This document shows, piece by piece, positions 43,879-52,189 of a stretch of 64,000 nt of DNA. Both the position numbers and the translations under genes were made by a program. The DNA comes from a virus. Each line of letters begins with the position of its first letter. The stretch's first letter is position 1. The DNA is taken from the IMG/VR virus record IMGVR_UViG_3300027759_000003, positions 1 through 64,000 of that record. One strand, written 5' to 3'. The notes beneath the pieces were generated by a model. The model made no database searches, was not told the DNA's origin, and saw only the letters and a program-made list of their open reading frames with translations.

Positions 43879-45646
43879 TGATTTTTTAGATGTACTAAAA
43901 GAAAATCAGTTTGATGAAAAACCAGTAGATGTTAAAACATTTGTTGAGTCATCTGACTATCTTGGTCAACCAACCTTGTCAGCAATCCAGTATGACATAG
44001 TTGAAGCAATGAGTCAGATATACAAGAAAGAAGATTTACAAGAACTTTATGGGTCTGTAGAAGGGGCTAGATACTATGACAAATATACAAAAAACGAAAT
44101 CATATTACAGTTGGGGAAGGGTAGCGGTAAAGATTTTACTTCCACTGTTGCTTGTGCTTACATTGTTTATAAGTTACTTTGTCTCAAAGACCCCGCAAGA
44201 TACTTCGGAAAACCAAGCGGGGATGCGATAGATTTAATTAACGTTGCCATTAACGCACAACAGGCTAAGAACGTTTTCTTTAAAGGTTTTAAAACAAAAA
44301 TTGAAAAATCTCCTTGGTTTGCAGGTAAGTATAATGCTAAGGCTGATAGTGTTGAGTTTGATAAATCAATCACTGTCTACTCTGGGCACTCAGAAAGAGA
44401 ATCTCATGAAGGTTTAAACTTGTTGCTTGCAGTACTTGATGAAATTTCTGGATTTGCTTCTGAGGTTGGAACTGGTAATGAACAAGGTAAGACTGCAGAA
44501 AATATTTATAAAGCATTTCGTGGATCGGTAGACTCTCGTTTTCCAGATCTTGGTAAGGTTGTTCTTCTTTCATTCCCTCGTTATCAAGGTGACTTTATTT
44601 CAAAACGGTATGAAGATGTAATTATGGAAAAAGAATCAATAGAAAAAAAACATACTTTTATTATGAATGAAGACTTACCACATAATGACCCAAACAATCA
44701 ATTTGAAATTACATGGGAAGAAGATCAAATTATTTCCTACAAAGTTCCAAGGGTATTAGCATTTAAAAGACCTACATGGGAAGTAAATCCAACAAGAAAG
44801 ATAGATGATTTTAAACTAGCATTTTATACAGACCTTGGTGATGCTATGATGCGTTTTGCATGTGTCCCAACGTATGCCTCAGATGCCTTCTTTAAACAAA
44901 AAGAAAAGTTAGAAAAATGTATGAATACAAGAAATCCAATAGATTCGTTTAAAAGGTTTGAAGAAACATTTAAACCAGATCCAGAAAAAATGTATTATAT
45001 CCATGCTGACCTTGCACAAAAACATGACAAGTGTGCTGTTGCTATTGCACATGTTGATAAATGGGTTAACATTCAAGTTATTAAAGATTATGAGCAGGTA
45101 GCCCCTATAGTTGTTGTTGACGCTGTTGTGTGGTGGGAACCAAGATCAGAAGGTCCAGTTAATTTATCTGAAGTAAAACAATGGATAATTAATTTACGCA
45201 GAGAAGGATTTAATATTGGCATGGTTTCTTTTGACCGCTGGCAATCATTTGATATTCAAAATGAACTACAGGCTGTTGGTATTAGAACAGAAACTGTTTC
45301 AGTTGCCAAAAAACATTATGAAGATTTAGCAATGATGATTTATGAAGAGCGAGTAGCAATTCCTATGATTCCATTATTGTTGGAAGAAATGTCAGAATTA
45401 AAAATTATGAAGGGCAACAAAGTAGATCACCCTCGTAAAAAATCCAAGGACTTAGCGGATGCGGTCTGCGGAGCGGTATTTGGGGCAATATCTCATACCC
45501 CAAAGAATAATAATACAGAAATTGAGGTCCATACCTGGAGTTCTGCAACTCGACTTGCAGAAAAACAGCAACGTATGGTAGAATTAGATAATCGGGAAAT
45601 GCCTAACGATGTTAAGGATTTTCTAGATAATTTAAACTTAATATAA
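43871..45646 (+). CDS. Large terminase subunit
   Basis: 591 residues (ATG at 43871, overlapping TerS; a TTG 9 nt upstream is possible). The packaging ATPase has Walker A LGKGSGKDFTS and Walker B LLAVLDEIS. The nuclease domain has catalytic-looking aspartates in YIHADLAQKHDKCAV, VSFDRWQSF and KDLADAVCGA. It cuts and pumps DNA into the head through the portal. It lies about 36 kb from the portal gene, after the replication module, which is an unusual order. Confidence 0.92.
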   Translation: MFNDFLDVLKENQFDEKPVDVKTFVESSDYLGQPTLSAIQYDIVEAMSQIYKKEDLQELYGSVEGARYYDKYTKNEIILQLGKGSGKDFTSTVACAYIVYKLLCLKDPARYFGKPSGDAIDLINVAINAQQAKNVFFKGFKTKIEKSPWFAGKYNAKADSVEFDKSITVYSGHSERESHEGLNLLLAVLDEISGFASEVGTGNEQGKTAENIYKAFRGSVDSRFPDLGKVVLLSFPRYQGDFISKRYEDVIMEKESIEKKHTFIMNEDLPHNDPNNQFEITWEEDQIISYKVPRVLAFKRPTWEVNPTRKIDDFKLAFYTDLGDAMMRFACVPTYASDAFFKQKEKLEKCMNTRNPIDSFKRFEETFKPDPEKMYYIHADLAQKHDKCAVAIAHVDKWVNIQVIKDYEQVAPIVVVDAVVWWEPRSEGPVNLSEVKQWIINLRREGFNIGMVSFDRWQSFDIQNELQAVGIRTETVSVAKKHYEDLAMMIYEERVAIPMIPLLLEEMSELKIMKGNKVDHPRKKSKDLADAVCGAVFGAISHTPKNNNTEIEVHTWSSATRLAEKQQRMVELDNREMPNDVKDFLDNLNLI

Positions 45647-45662
45647 ACTAACAAGGAGAATA

Positions 45663-47261
45663 ATGAATTCATTTAAGAAACTTGCCACAGTCTTGGCTGC
45701 AGCCTTGACACTTGGCGTGATGTCGGCACTTCCGACACAGGCTACAGTATATGCTGACGTTGTCACCATTGATGCCGTAGCAGATACAATTAATCCTGGT
45801 GAGACTGCAACAGCAGTAGTATCAGTATCATTTTTGGGAACAAGTATTGGAGATACCGTTTCGGTAATATCTGCAGTACTATCTGCCCCATCTACTGCTA
45901 GCGTTCCACAGTTTGCCGTTACAGAAACATCTAGCGCAACAGTGGCACTATCAGCAGACACAAAAACAGCAGCAGTATCTCCAGCAACTAATACTTCTGG
46001 TTATGTTACTGCAAAGTTGACATCATCATTTTATGTGCCTACCGTCGCTGGATCATATGTAGTTAGATTTATTCCTACATTGACTAGCGCATCTGGTTCA
46101 GTTACATCTGCTGCCATTACATGGACAGTTACTGTTACCGCTCCAGACCTTAAGGCATCAACTGCTTATACAACATCTTTTATTAATACTGGAGAAACAA
46201 TTTCAGCAACAACAGATGCTACTGTATATGCTTCAAAGACAGTCTCATCTGATGCAGCAGCAGTTATTGTTTTAACTCAAAAGAATGCTGTTAATGCTTC
46301 TGCTTCAGAATCTGTTACAGCAACAATTTCAGGAGCGGGTATGTTGGGGTATGGTACAAACCATACAACAATTAACGGTCTTGGTAGATCATTAGTTGTA
46401 CCTGCAGGAAACTACATTGGAGTATTCTCTGATGGAACATCTGGAGTAGGAACAATTACACTTACTTCACAGTCTGGAGCATTATTAGCAACAGAGAAAG
46501 TAACATTTTATGGTGACATTGCCAAAGTTGTTACAACTGTAAAGAAGCCAGCAATTGCTGTAGGTTCTAACGCAGACGCAATTTCTGCCGTAGCATATGA
46601 TGCTGCTGGCGTAGTTGTAGGAGCAGGAACACTAACAGTTACTTCAAATGATCTTACAGTAATCAGCAACTCAGCAACAACTGCTTCTATCTCTAATGGT
46701 GCAGCGTTGTTTTCTTTGGCTGGTGTTAAGACTGGTTCAGTAGGTGTAGTAGTAAAGAGTGGAACAATCTCTGCAGACACAGTTACTGTGCGTGTAGAGG
46801 CTGCCGTTGCTTCTATTAAGTTGGCTTTTGATAAAGCAAACTATGTAGCAGGAGAGCAAGCCACAATTACTCTTTCACCAGTTGATGCAACAGGTGCCGT
46901 ATTGTCTGGAAAGACATATGCTAGCCTACTTGCTTCTACAGGAATTACTACAAGTTATTCCTTTGGTGGATCAAGCGATACCATTACTGCAACATCTATT
47001 ACAACTGACGCAAATGGTGTAAAAACTTACAAAGTTTATATGCCATTATCTGCAGGAGCAGTTACTATCAGCGCAACTGGTGGAACTGATTTACCAGCAG
47101 CAGGTCAAGTAAAGGTGTCAGCATCTGCAACAGTAACTGATTCAGCATCACAAGCACTTGCTGCTGTGGCTGCATTAACTGTAACCGTTGCACAACTTAA
47201 GACATTAATCACAACCTTGACTAATCTTGTATTAAAGATTCAGAAAAAGGTTAAGGCTTAA
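45663..47261 (+). CDS. Secreted Thr/Ala/Ser-rich surface protein
   Basis: 532 residues. A clear Sec signal peptide (MNSFKKLATVLAAALTLGVM, then LPTQATVYA, likely cleaved after about residue 25-31) precedes a long mature chain of beta-sandwich repeats. Ig-like or invasin-like strands recur (GETATAVVSVSF, TVTVTAPDLKASTAYTTSF, VRVEAAVASIKLAF). The C-terminal 35 residues form a Leu/Thr-rich helix ending KIQKKVKA. There is no LPxTG or membrane anchor. It looks like an S-layer or host surface protein. The base composition looks more GC-rich than its neighbours, as if host-derived. It has a strong RBS (AAGGAG) and its own terminator, so high expression is expected. The export signal argues against an ordinary virion protein; superinfection exclusion or envelope modification are guesses. 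Confidence 0.7.
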   Translation: MNSFKKLATVLAAALTLGVMSALPTQATVYADVVTIDAVADTINPGETATAVVSVSFLGTSIGDTVSVISAVLSAPSTASVPQFAVTETSSATVALSADTKTAAVSPATNTSGYVTAKLTSSFYVPTVAGSYVVRFIPTLTSASGSVTSAAITWTVTVTAPDLKASTAYTTSFINTGETISATTDATVYASKTVSSDAAAVIVLTQKNAVNASASESVTATISGAGMLGYGTNHTTINGLGRSLVVPAGNYIGVFSDGTSGVGTITLTSQSGALLATEKVTFYGDIAKVVTTVKKPAIAVGSNADAISAVAYDAAGVVVGAGTLTVTSNDLTVISNSATTASISNGAALFSLAGVKTGSVGVVVKSGTISADTVTVRVEAAVASIKLAFDKANYVAGEQATITLSPVDATGAVLSGKTYASLLASTGITTSYSFGGSSDTITATSITTDANGVKTYKVYMPLSAGAVTISATGGTDLPAAGQVKVSASATVTDSASQALAAVAALTVTVAQLKTLITTLTNLVLKIQKKVKA

Positions 47262-47279
47262 CAACTCCTTATAAAAATT

Positions 47280-47309
47280 GAGGGTAGATTAATTTCTACC
47301 CTCTTTTTT
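47280..47309 (+). terminator. Intrinsic terminator after secreted protein gene
   Basis: A 9-bp perfect stem (GAGGGTAGA at 47280-47288, TCTACCCTC at 47295-47303), 6-nt loop and six T at 47304-47309. Confidence 0.95.
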
Positions 47310-47321
47310 ATTGCATAAAAA

Positions 47322-47330
47322 TGGTATAAT
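47322..47330 (+). promoter_or_regulatory. Extended -10 promoter TGGTATAAT after the terminator
   Basis: TGGTATAAT 13 nt past the terminator; +1 about 47337. The downstream gene starts at TTG 47365 with a GGAGAG RBS 8 nt before it. Confidence 0.7.
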
Positions 47331-47364
47331 TACTAATATAATTACACATTGGAGAGCCTTATAA

Positions 47365-49971
47365 TTGACTAACCTTAAACGAAGACTAGTATTAGCCTTT
47401 GGGGTAGGGTTGTGTTTAACAATTTTTGGGATAATGGCTCCTGATCGTGCCCATGCTACAGAAAATCAAGAACAAGTTGTTGTAAGTCCCGCTCAACAAG
47501 CAGTTAATACAGCCCTTGCAACAGCCACTACAGAGGTTCAACAGGCTATTACAGCCACAGATACTGCCACTGCCACCATAGCCGTAGCAGTTTCTGAAAG
47601 AGTAGAGGCTCAGGCAGCGGTAGATACAGTAACAGCCACAATAGCAGTAGCACAATCAAATGTAGCCTTAGTAGACACAGCAACAGCCACAATTAGTTCT
47701 GTAGATTTATCTGTTACACCAATAGATCAAAGTTCTCAAATAGTTATAGATGCAAAAAATACAATTACAACAGCACAAACCTCCATAAATAATATTGACA
47801 CATTAACTGCACAGGTACAAATATCTGAAGCCGTTGCAGCAAAAACAACAGCAACAACAGCACAAGCCACCGCACAAACCGAACTAACTCAAGCCAACAT
47901 TGCAATTGATAATGCTCAAACAGCAGTAAATAATTTACAAGCCACCATTGGAACTAGCACTAATGTTCTTGCTGGCGTAGACGATGCTGGCGTTAAAATG
48001 AATCTTCCATTCGGAATGCAAATGGGTGGAACTTTATATAACAATGTATTTGTTGGGTCTAATGCAACCATAACATTTGGTGTTAACGAAGGTCCTAATT
48101 ATTATTCTACTCCAAGTGCACCATCCGTATCTATTGCTGGCTGGGACTGGACAACTTGGAGCACAGGAACTGGAATTACATATGCAACTACTGGAACAAG
48201 TTTAGATATTGCATGGGACCTTCGCCCTTATCCACAACAAGATGCTTCAACACAAATGGTTCAAGTAAGATTTAATGCTGATGTGAATCCCAATGATGGT
48301 GCTTGGATGGCAACTGTTAGTGCTAATGGACCAATACCTAATGGAGCAAGATTTAATTATAGAGAAACTACAAATGGAAATGTAAATAATATTGAGGATA
48401 TAAATTCTGGGTCAGGATTCAACGGACAAATAAGTCAAGGTGCAGCATTTACTCCATATGTAGACCCAAATACTTCAACAATTCAAGCAGCAGTAGATTC
48501 TGCAAATGCTACAATTGCACAGTTAAACTCAAGTCTTACTCCAGTAGTTGCTCAAAATACTACAAACACATCAGCAATAAATGCTATTAATACAACATCT
48601 TTAACTAATGCCGTAAACTCAGCGGTATCTAGTAAAACAAACTTACAAACACAATTAAATACAAATGCTCAAGAGTTAATTACAGCAATTAATACTCATA
48701 TTCCTACTCCAGCCCCAGTGTTATCAGAACCAGTAATTGAAGGAACGACAGTTGTTATTACGCCTGAATTGCCAGAAGGATACACAGCCAATACTTGGTT
48801 TTATCAAGTAATAACGAATGATCCAGATGCAGAAAACCCATATGAAGGTGGAACATATAATACAACTGGTGCTCCAGAATCTATTGAATTAACTGGTTTG
48901 ACAGAAGGCTCTACCTATACTGTTAGAGTTGCTAACTGGTCTGGACCTGTAAGTGAGTATACAGAGGTTGTTATTTCTATACCCGCACCAGAAGAAATTA
49001 TTATAGCCCCAGCCCCAGAGCCAGTTTTTATTTATGCGCCTGAACAAACCTTACCAGACGAGACCATTCCAACTGAAGAGGAGAATACAGAAACAGAAGA
49101 GATTCCTGTAGAGGAAATTCCTGTGGAAGAAATCCCTGTTGAAGAAGTGCCTTCTGAAGAAACTGAATCTCCCGAAACGGATACACCTGAATTTGATGAA
49201 TCTTCATCCAACGATGAACTAGAAAATATTCTTGAAGAAAATCAGGATTTTTTTGAAGAAATAGCACAAGATAATGATACCTTATCTGTAGAACAAATAC
49301 AAGACATAGTTAGTGATTTAGTTGCAGATAGTGGTTTAAATGCATCTGAAGTTGCAGAAGTATTAGAGGCAATTGCTCAGGGCGGAGAGGTATCTGAAGA
49401 AGTTGCTGCAGAAGTTTCATCTGTATTATCAGAGGGCGGACTAACAGAATCAGAAGCAGATTTTATTACAGAAATGCTTTCTGCAGATGGAGAAATAACA
49501 ACTGCAGAAGTTGTTAATTTGTCAGAGGCATTAAACGAAGACGGTAAGTTTACTTTAGTAGAAAAAGATTTAGTTGCAGACGTATTAGTATCATCAGCAG
49601 AGGGAGCACCAGTAACTGCTGCAAACATAGAATCGGCGGGACTTGAATATCGTGATCTTCCTCCTACAATTCCAGTAGAAGTAAGAGAAGATGCTAGCGG
49701 TAACCCTGTGGTTATTACTGCAGAGGTGGCTTCAGCATTGCTTGTATTAGAAAGTCCAGCAGCATTATTAGATGCGGTTGCTACTTGTTTTAATCCAGAT
49801 GAAGCAATTGAAGGTTTGACAGAAGAGCAAAAATGTGAGTTAGGTAAAGCCTTACTCAGCATGGGTGCTGACATGTCTATACCAGAACGTGAAAAAGCAG
49901 AAGATATTGTAGTTGTAACAATTATTGCTGGTCAATTAATTGTTGCTACTGCACCTAGAAGAAGGAGATAA
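47365..49971 (+). CDS. Large secreted, C-terminally anchored surface protein
   Basis: 868 residues from a TTG start (RBS GGAGAG, 8-nt spacing). Signal peptide: RRLVLAFGVGLCLTIFGIM then DRAHA, with cleavage after AHA. Residues 35-200 are Ala/Thr-rich heptad-like repeats, probably a coiled stalk. About 200-370 is a beta domain with Trp motifs (IAGWDWTTWSTG). About 450-540 is a fibronectin III-like module ending in EYTEVVISIP. About 560-630 is an acidic Pro/Glu linker with EIPVE repeats. A helical EF-hand-like or dockerin-like region follows, with NEDGKFT. The C-terminus is a hydrophobic helix (IVVVTIIAGQLIVATAP) and RRRR, a plausible membrane anchor. The virus would place this protein on the host envelope. 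Role unknown. Confidence 0.7.
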   Translation: MTNLKRRLVLAFGVGLCLTIFGIMAPDRAHATENQEQVVVSPAQQAVNTALATATTEVQQAITATDTATATIAVAVSERVEAQAAVDTVTATIAVAQSNVALVDTATATISSVDLSVTPIDQSSQIVIDAKNTITTAQTSINNIDTLTAQVQISEAVAAKTTATTAQATAQTELTQANIAIDNAQTAVNNLQATIGTSTNVLAGVDDAGVKMNLPFGMQMGGTLYNNVFVGSNATITFGVNEGPNYYSTPSAPSVSIAGWDWTTWSTGTGITYATTGTSLDIAWDLRPYPQQDASTQMVQVRFNADVNPNDGAWMATVSANGPIPNGARFNYRETTNGNVNNIEDINSGSGFNGQISQGAAFTPYVDPNTSTIQAAVDSANATIAQLNSSLTPVVAQNTTNTSAINAINTTSLTNAVNSAVSSKTNLQTQLNTNAQELITAINTHIPTPAPVLSEPVIEGTTVVITPELPEGYTANTWFYQVITNDPDAENPYEGGTYNTTGAPESIELTGLTEGSTYTVRVANWSGPVSEYTEVVISIPAPEEIIIAPAPEPVFIYAPEQTLPDETIPTEEENTETEEIPVEEIPVEEIPVEEVPSEETESPETDTPEFDESSSNDELENILEENQDFFEEIAQDNDTLSVEQIQDIVSDLVADSGLNASEVAEVLEAIAQGGEVSEEVAAEVSSVLSEGGLTESEADFITEMLSADGEITTAEVVNLSEALNEDGKFTLVEKDLVADVLVSSAEGAPVTAANIESAGLEYRDLPPTIPVEVREDASGNPVVITAEVASALLVLESPAALLDAVATCFNPDEAIEGLTEEQKCELGKALLSMGADMSIPEREKAEDIVVVTIIAGQLIVATAPRRRR

Positions 49972-49972
49972 A

Positions 49973-50149
49973 ATGAAAAAGTTAAAACAATGGGGTATGG
50001 CAGCCCTAAATGAGAACTTTACATTCCTGGGCTTCTTTGTAGCATGGGTGGTTTTAGAGGGCAGCGCAAAGACGGTAGTAGGGTATGTAACCCTAGCATC
50101 GGTAGCCATATGGTTTGCAACCATAGGAATTCGTAAAGAAGACGAATAA
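49973..50149 (+). CDS. Small membrane protein (holin-like)
   Basis: 58 residues from the ATG at 49973 (RBS AAGGAGA). Two hydrophobic segments (FTFLGFFVAWVVLEG and VVGYVTLASVAIWFATIGI) with charged ends (MKKLKQ and RKEDE) fit a two-helix holin. It begins the lysis block ahead of the lipoprotein and endolysin genes. Confidence 0.6.
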   Translation: MKKLKQWGMAALNENFTFLGFFVAWVVLEGSAKTVVGYVTLASVAIWFATIGIRKEDE

Positions 50150-50152
50150 GTT

Positions 50153-50161
50153 TGATATAAT
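50153..50161 (+). promoter_or_regulatory. Extended -10 promoter TGATATAAT giving a leaderless mRNA
   Basis: TGATATAAT ends 7 nt before the ATG at 50168. +1 coincides with the A of the start codon. No RBS is possible. Confidence 0.7.
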
Positions 50162-50167
50162 GGGAGT

Positions 50168-50374
50168 ATGTTAAAATTACGCATACTCCTACTATCAAGC
50201 ATCCTAGCATTAGGATTGTCTGGTTGTGGATATGATGGTCACTATAGATACCCATGCCAAAACCCAACAAACTGGGAATCAGCAGAATGCAAACCACCAA
50301 TTTGTACTGCTAACGGAGCATGTCCAGAAGACTTAACACAACTAGAAAAGGTGGAGGGAACACAGAATGGCTAA
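50168..50374 (+). CDS. Small predicted lipoprotein in the lysis block
   Basis: 68 residues. The N-terminus has a lipoprotein signal with lipobox LSGC (Cys at about 20), preceded by a hydrophobic stretch. The mature part has more cysteines (CQNP, CKPPIC, CPED), perhaps disulfide bonded. It lies between a holin-like gene and the endolysin, where spanin-type or lysis-regulator lipoproteins occur. The host type (probably monoderm) makes a true spanin less likely. Confidence 0.65.
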   Translation: MLKLRILLLSSILALGLSGCGYDGHYRYPCQNPTNWESAECKPPICTANGACPEDLTQLEKVEGTQNG

Positions 50375-50774
50375 AGAAAGATTAACTCCTCAAGAGTTAG
50401 ATGCAAGATTAAAGTTTATCCTAGGAATTACTTTAGGATCAATTTTATTTATAACTGCAACAGGAATTATGTATGCTCTTATATTTGTTACACAACCGAT
50501 TACAGGACAATCAGAAAACGATAAAATGTTTTTTAACGTTCTTGGTAGCGTAGCAACATTTATTACAGGAACACTTGCTGGTCTTCTTATAGGATCATCT
50601 GGCGCTAAAGATGTTATGGCAGCACAGATTGCAAACAAAGAGGTTGATGCCAAAAATACAATGGCAGATAAAAAACTTGAATCAGAAATTGATGATGCTA
50701 AAGCACGTAGACTAAACAAGCCTGATGGAGCAATGCCAGAGGAACAACCTGTTGACGCAAATTGGGATAAATAA
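50367..50774 (+). CDS. Membrane protein of the lysis block (holin/antiholin-like)
   Basis: 135 residues. Two membrane segments (FILGITLGSILFITATGIMY and NVLGSVATFITGTLAGLLIG) and a charged helical C-terminal tail (KKLESEIDDAKARR). It overlaps the lipoprotein stop by 8 nt and is followed 2 nt later by the endolysin. It may be holin or holin partner; a specific family is not recognised. Confidence 0.6.
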   Translation: MAKERLTPQELDARLKFILGITLGSILFITATGIMYALIFVTQPITGQSENDKMFFNVLGSVATFITGTLAGLLIGSSGAKDVMAAQIANKEVDAKNTMADKKLESEIDDAKARRLNKPDGAMPEEQPVDANWDK

Positions 50775-50776
50775 TA

Positions 50777-51352
50777 ATGGCGGAGCAAGGTACAGCAGCC
50801 CGTCTTATTGAAGTTGCTACTGCAGAAGTAGGAACTGTTGAAGGTCCTAAAGATAATGAAACCAAGTATGGTAAGTTTACTAAAGCAGACTTCCAACCAT
50901 GGTGCGGATCATTTGTTAATTGGTGTGGCAATGAGGCTGGAGTAAAAATTCCAAATACCGTCTATACTCCTGGTGGCGCACAAGCATTTAAAAAAGCAAA
51001 CTCATGGATTGACGGAGACTTAGCAGATCCAGAGCCAGGAGACATTGCATACTTTGATTTTCCATCTGACGGGGTAGATAGAATTAGTCACGTAGCAATA
51101 GTAGTAGCAGACAATGGGGATGGAACAGTTTGGTGTGTTGAAGGTAACACTTCTGGAGATCCTAAAGGTAGCCAACGTAATGGTGGAGAGGTTTGTAAAA
51201 AACTTCGTGCTTTTAAGAAAAATAAAAAAGGAATTATGGTTTCTATTGTAGGGTTTGGCAGACCTAAGTTTGGCTCTGCGCCTGCAGGTACTGCTAAAAA
51301 GGCTGCGGCTAAGCCTAAAACATGCTCAGCATGTGGTCAAATCATTAAATAA
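50777..51352 (+). CDS. CHAP-domain endolysin
   Basis: 191 residues, no signal peptide, so export needs the holin. The CHAP amidase/endopeptidase triad is visible: C43 in PWCGSFVNWC, H105 in RISHVAIVV and an E122/N124 pair in VEGNTSGD. It cuts peptidoglycan cross-links to release progeny. The C-terminus is a basic linker (AKKAAAKPK) with a CSAC pair, perhaps a wall-binding tag. Strong assignment. Confidence 0.9.
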   Translation: MAEQGTAARLIEVATAEVGTVEGPKDNETKYGKFTKADFQPWCGSFVNWCGNEAGVKIPNTVYTPGGAQAFKKANSWIDGDLADPEPGDIAYFDFPSDGVDRISHVAIVVADNGDGTVWCVEGNTSGDPKGSQRNGGEVCKKLRAFKKNKKGIMVSIVGFGRPKFGSAPAGTAKKAAAKPKTCSACGQIIK

Positions 51353-51358
51353 AGGTGT

Positions 51359-51387
51359 TTGACTAAGCAATAATCATTTGCTATACT
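51359..51387 (+). promoter_or_regulatory. Consensus-like promoter TTGACT-17-TATACT
   Basis: TTGACT at 51359-51364, a 17-bp spacer, TATACT at 51382-51387, +1 about 51394. A second box (GGGTATACT, ending 51400) sits just downstream. The leader to the ATG at 51418 holds GAGGGG. This is one of the best promoters in the window. Confidence 0.85.
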
Positions 51388-51417
51388 TAAAGGGTATACT
51401 CTGAGGGGATTTTCTAT

Positions 51418-51942
51418 ATGACAGTCTTGGCTGTAGTTCGTCATGAAAATAAAATCTACATGGCTGGTGATCGTGGTGCCTCAGACGATAACACCATCCT
51501 TTCATTAACCTCTCCAAAAGTTTGGAAACTTGGTCCATATTTAATTGGATATGCTGGAGCGCTAGATGGTGAACGTATTCGTTATAATTTTAATCCATAT
51601 GTTCCAGATATAAAAGATTTAGATAAGTTTATGCAAACTAAGTTTATTAAACAACTTAGAGATTTTTATAATAACTGGTGGGTAGATACTACTAAAGAAG
51701 GTGATTTAGGTCTTATTATTTGTGTTAAAGGTCAAATATATGAACACAATGCTATTGATATGTCTTTATCTAAATATAATTTAGATTATTTAGCAATGGG
51801 TTCAGGTGCAGAATACGCTTACGGATATTTAAATGCTACAGAAAAATCTAAGGATCCTCGCAAAAGAGTTGTTGGAGCGGTAAATGCAGCAATAAAATTT
51901 AGTCCATCTTGCATGGGTCCAGTTGACGTGGTAAACATTTAA
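51418..51942 (+). CDS. HslV/proteasome beta-like N-terminal-threonine peptidase
   Basis: 174 residues, the size of HslV (about 175). After removal of Met1 the mature protein begins with Thr1. Asp17 (in YMAGDRGAS) and Lys33 (in TSPKVWKLG) then fall exactly on the catalytic positions of proteasome beta and HslV. A G-Y-A-G turn at 43-46 and Ser128 in LAMGSGAEYAYG match the other active-site loops (Ser129 region). Only four or so bases of leader AU-rich sequence separate an RBS from ATG. It is driven by a consensus promoter and lies after the endolysin. No HslU/Clp-type ATPase is seen. It may make a ring peptidase that works with a host unfoldase, or use the fold for another Ntn-hydrolase reaction. 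The catalytic register is observed; the substrate is unknown. Confidence 0.78.
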   Translation: MTVLAVVRHENKIYMAGDRGASDDNTILSLTSPKVWKLGPYLIGYAGALDGERIRYNFNPYVPDIKDLDKFMQTKFIKQLRDFYNNWWVDTTKEGDLGLIICVKGQIYEHNAIDMSLSKYNLDYLAMGSGAEYAYGYLNATEKSKDPRKRVVGAVNAAIKFSPSCMGPVDVVNI

Positions 51943-51951
51943 GGGTATAAT
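51923..51951 (+). promoter_or_regulatory. Promoter TTGACG-17-TATAAT giving a leaderless mRNA
   Basis: TTGACG at 51923-51928, 17 bp, TATAAT at 51946-51951. It overlaps the end of the peptidase gene. +1 is the A of the ATG at 51958. Confidence 0.8.
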
Positions 51952-51957
51952 TTATAT

Positions 51958-52176
51958 ATGGCAAACTTTGACGATATATTAAAAGATTTACAAGATGAGT
52001 CATCAAGTCTTGATGAGTTTGAGATTTGGTTAACTAACGGAATTGAGCGGGGCTGGGTAACAGAACCGTTTTGCAACACTCATGAAGGAGATCCTTATAT
52101 GAGTGATGAAGAAGCACAAGAATGGGAAGAGGGCGGAGACCCTTGTCAAGTAGTAATTAAAATAAATAACAACTAA
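51958..52176 (+). CDS. Small acidic protein
   Basis: 72 residues, very acidic (EDEEAQEWEEGGD). The C-terminal part resembles short DNA-mimic or regulator-type phage proteins, but no family is recognised. Leaderless start predicted from the promoter directly upstream. Function unknown. Confidence 0.6.
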   Translation: MANFDDILKDLQDESSSLDEFEIWLTNGIERGWVTEPFCNTHEGDPYMSDEEAQEWEEGGDPCQVVIKINNN

Positions 52177-52189
52177 TAAAAGGGGTAAA

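Noticed and set aside
47365-49971. Sortase-anchored (LPxTG) protein
   Set aside because: The C-terminus has a hydrophobic helix and RRRR but no LPxTG-like motif before it.
50168-50374. Outer-membrane spanin lipoprotein
   Set aside because: The predicted host is an actinobacterium without a typical outer membrane, and no partner inner-membrane spanin pattern is clear; kept as a plain lipoprotein.
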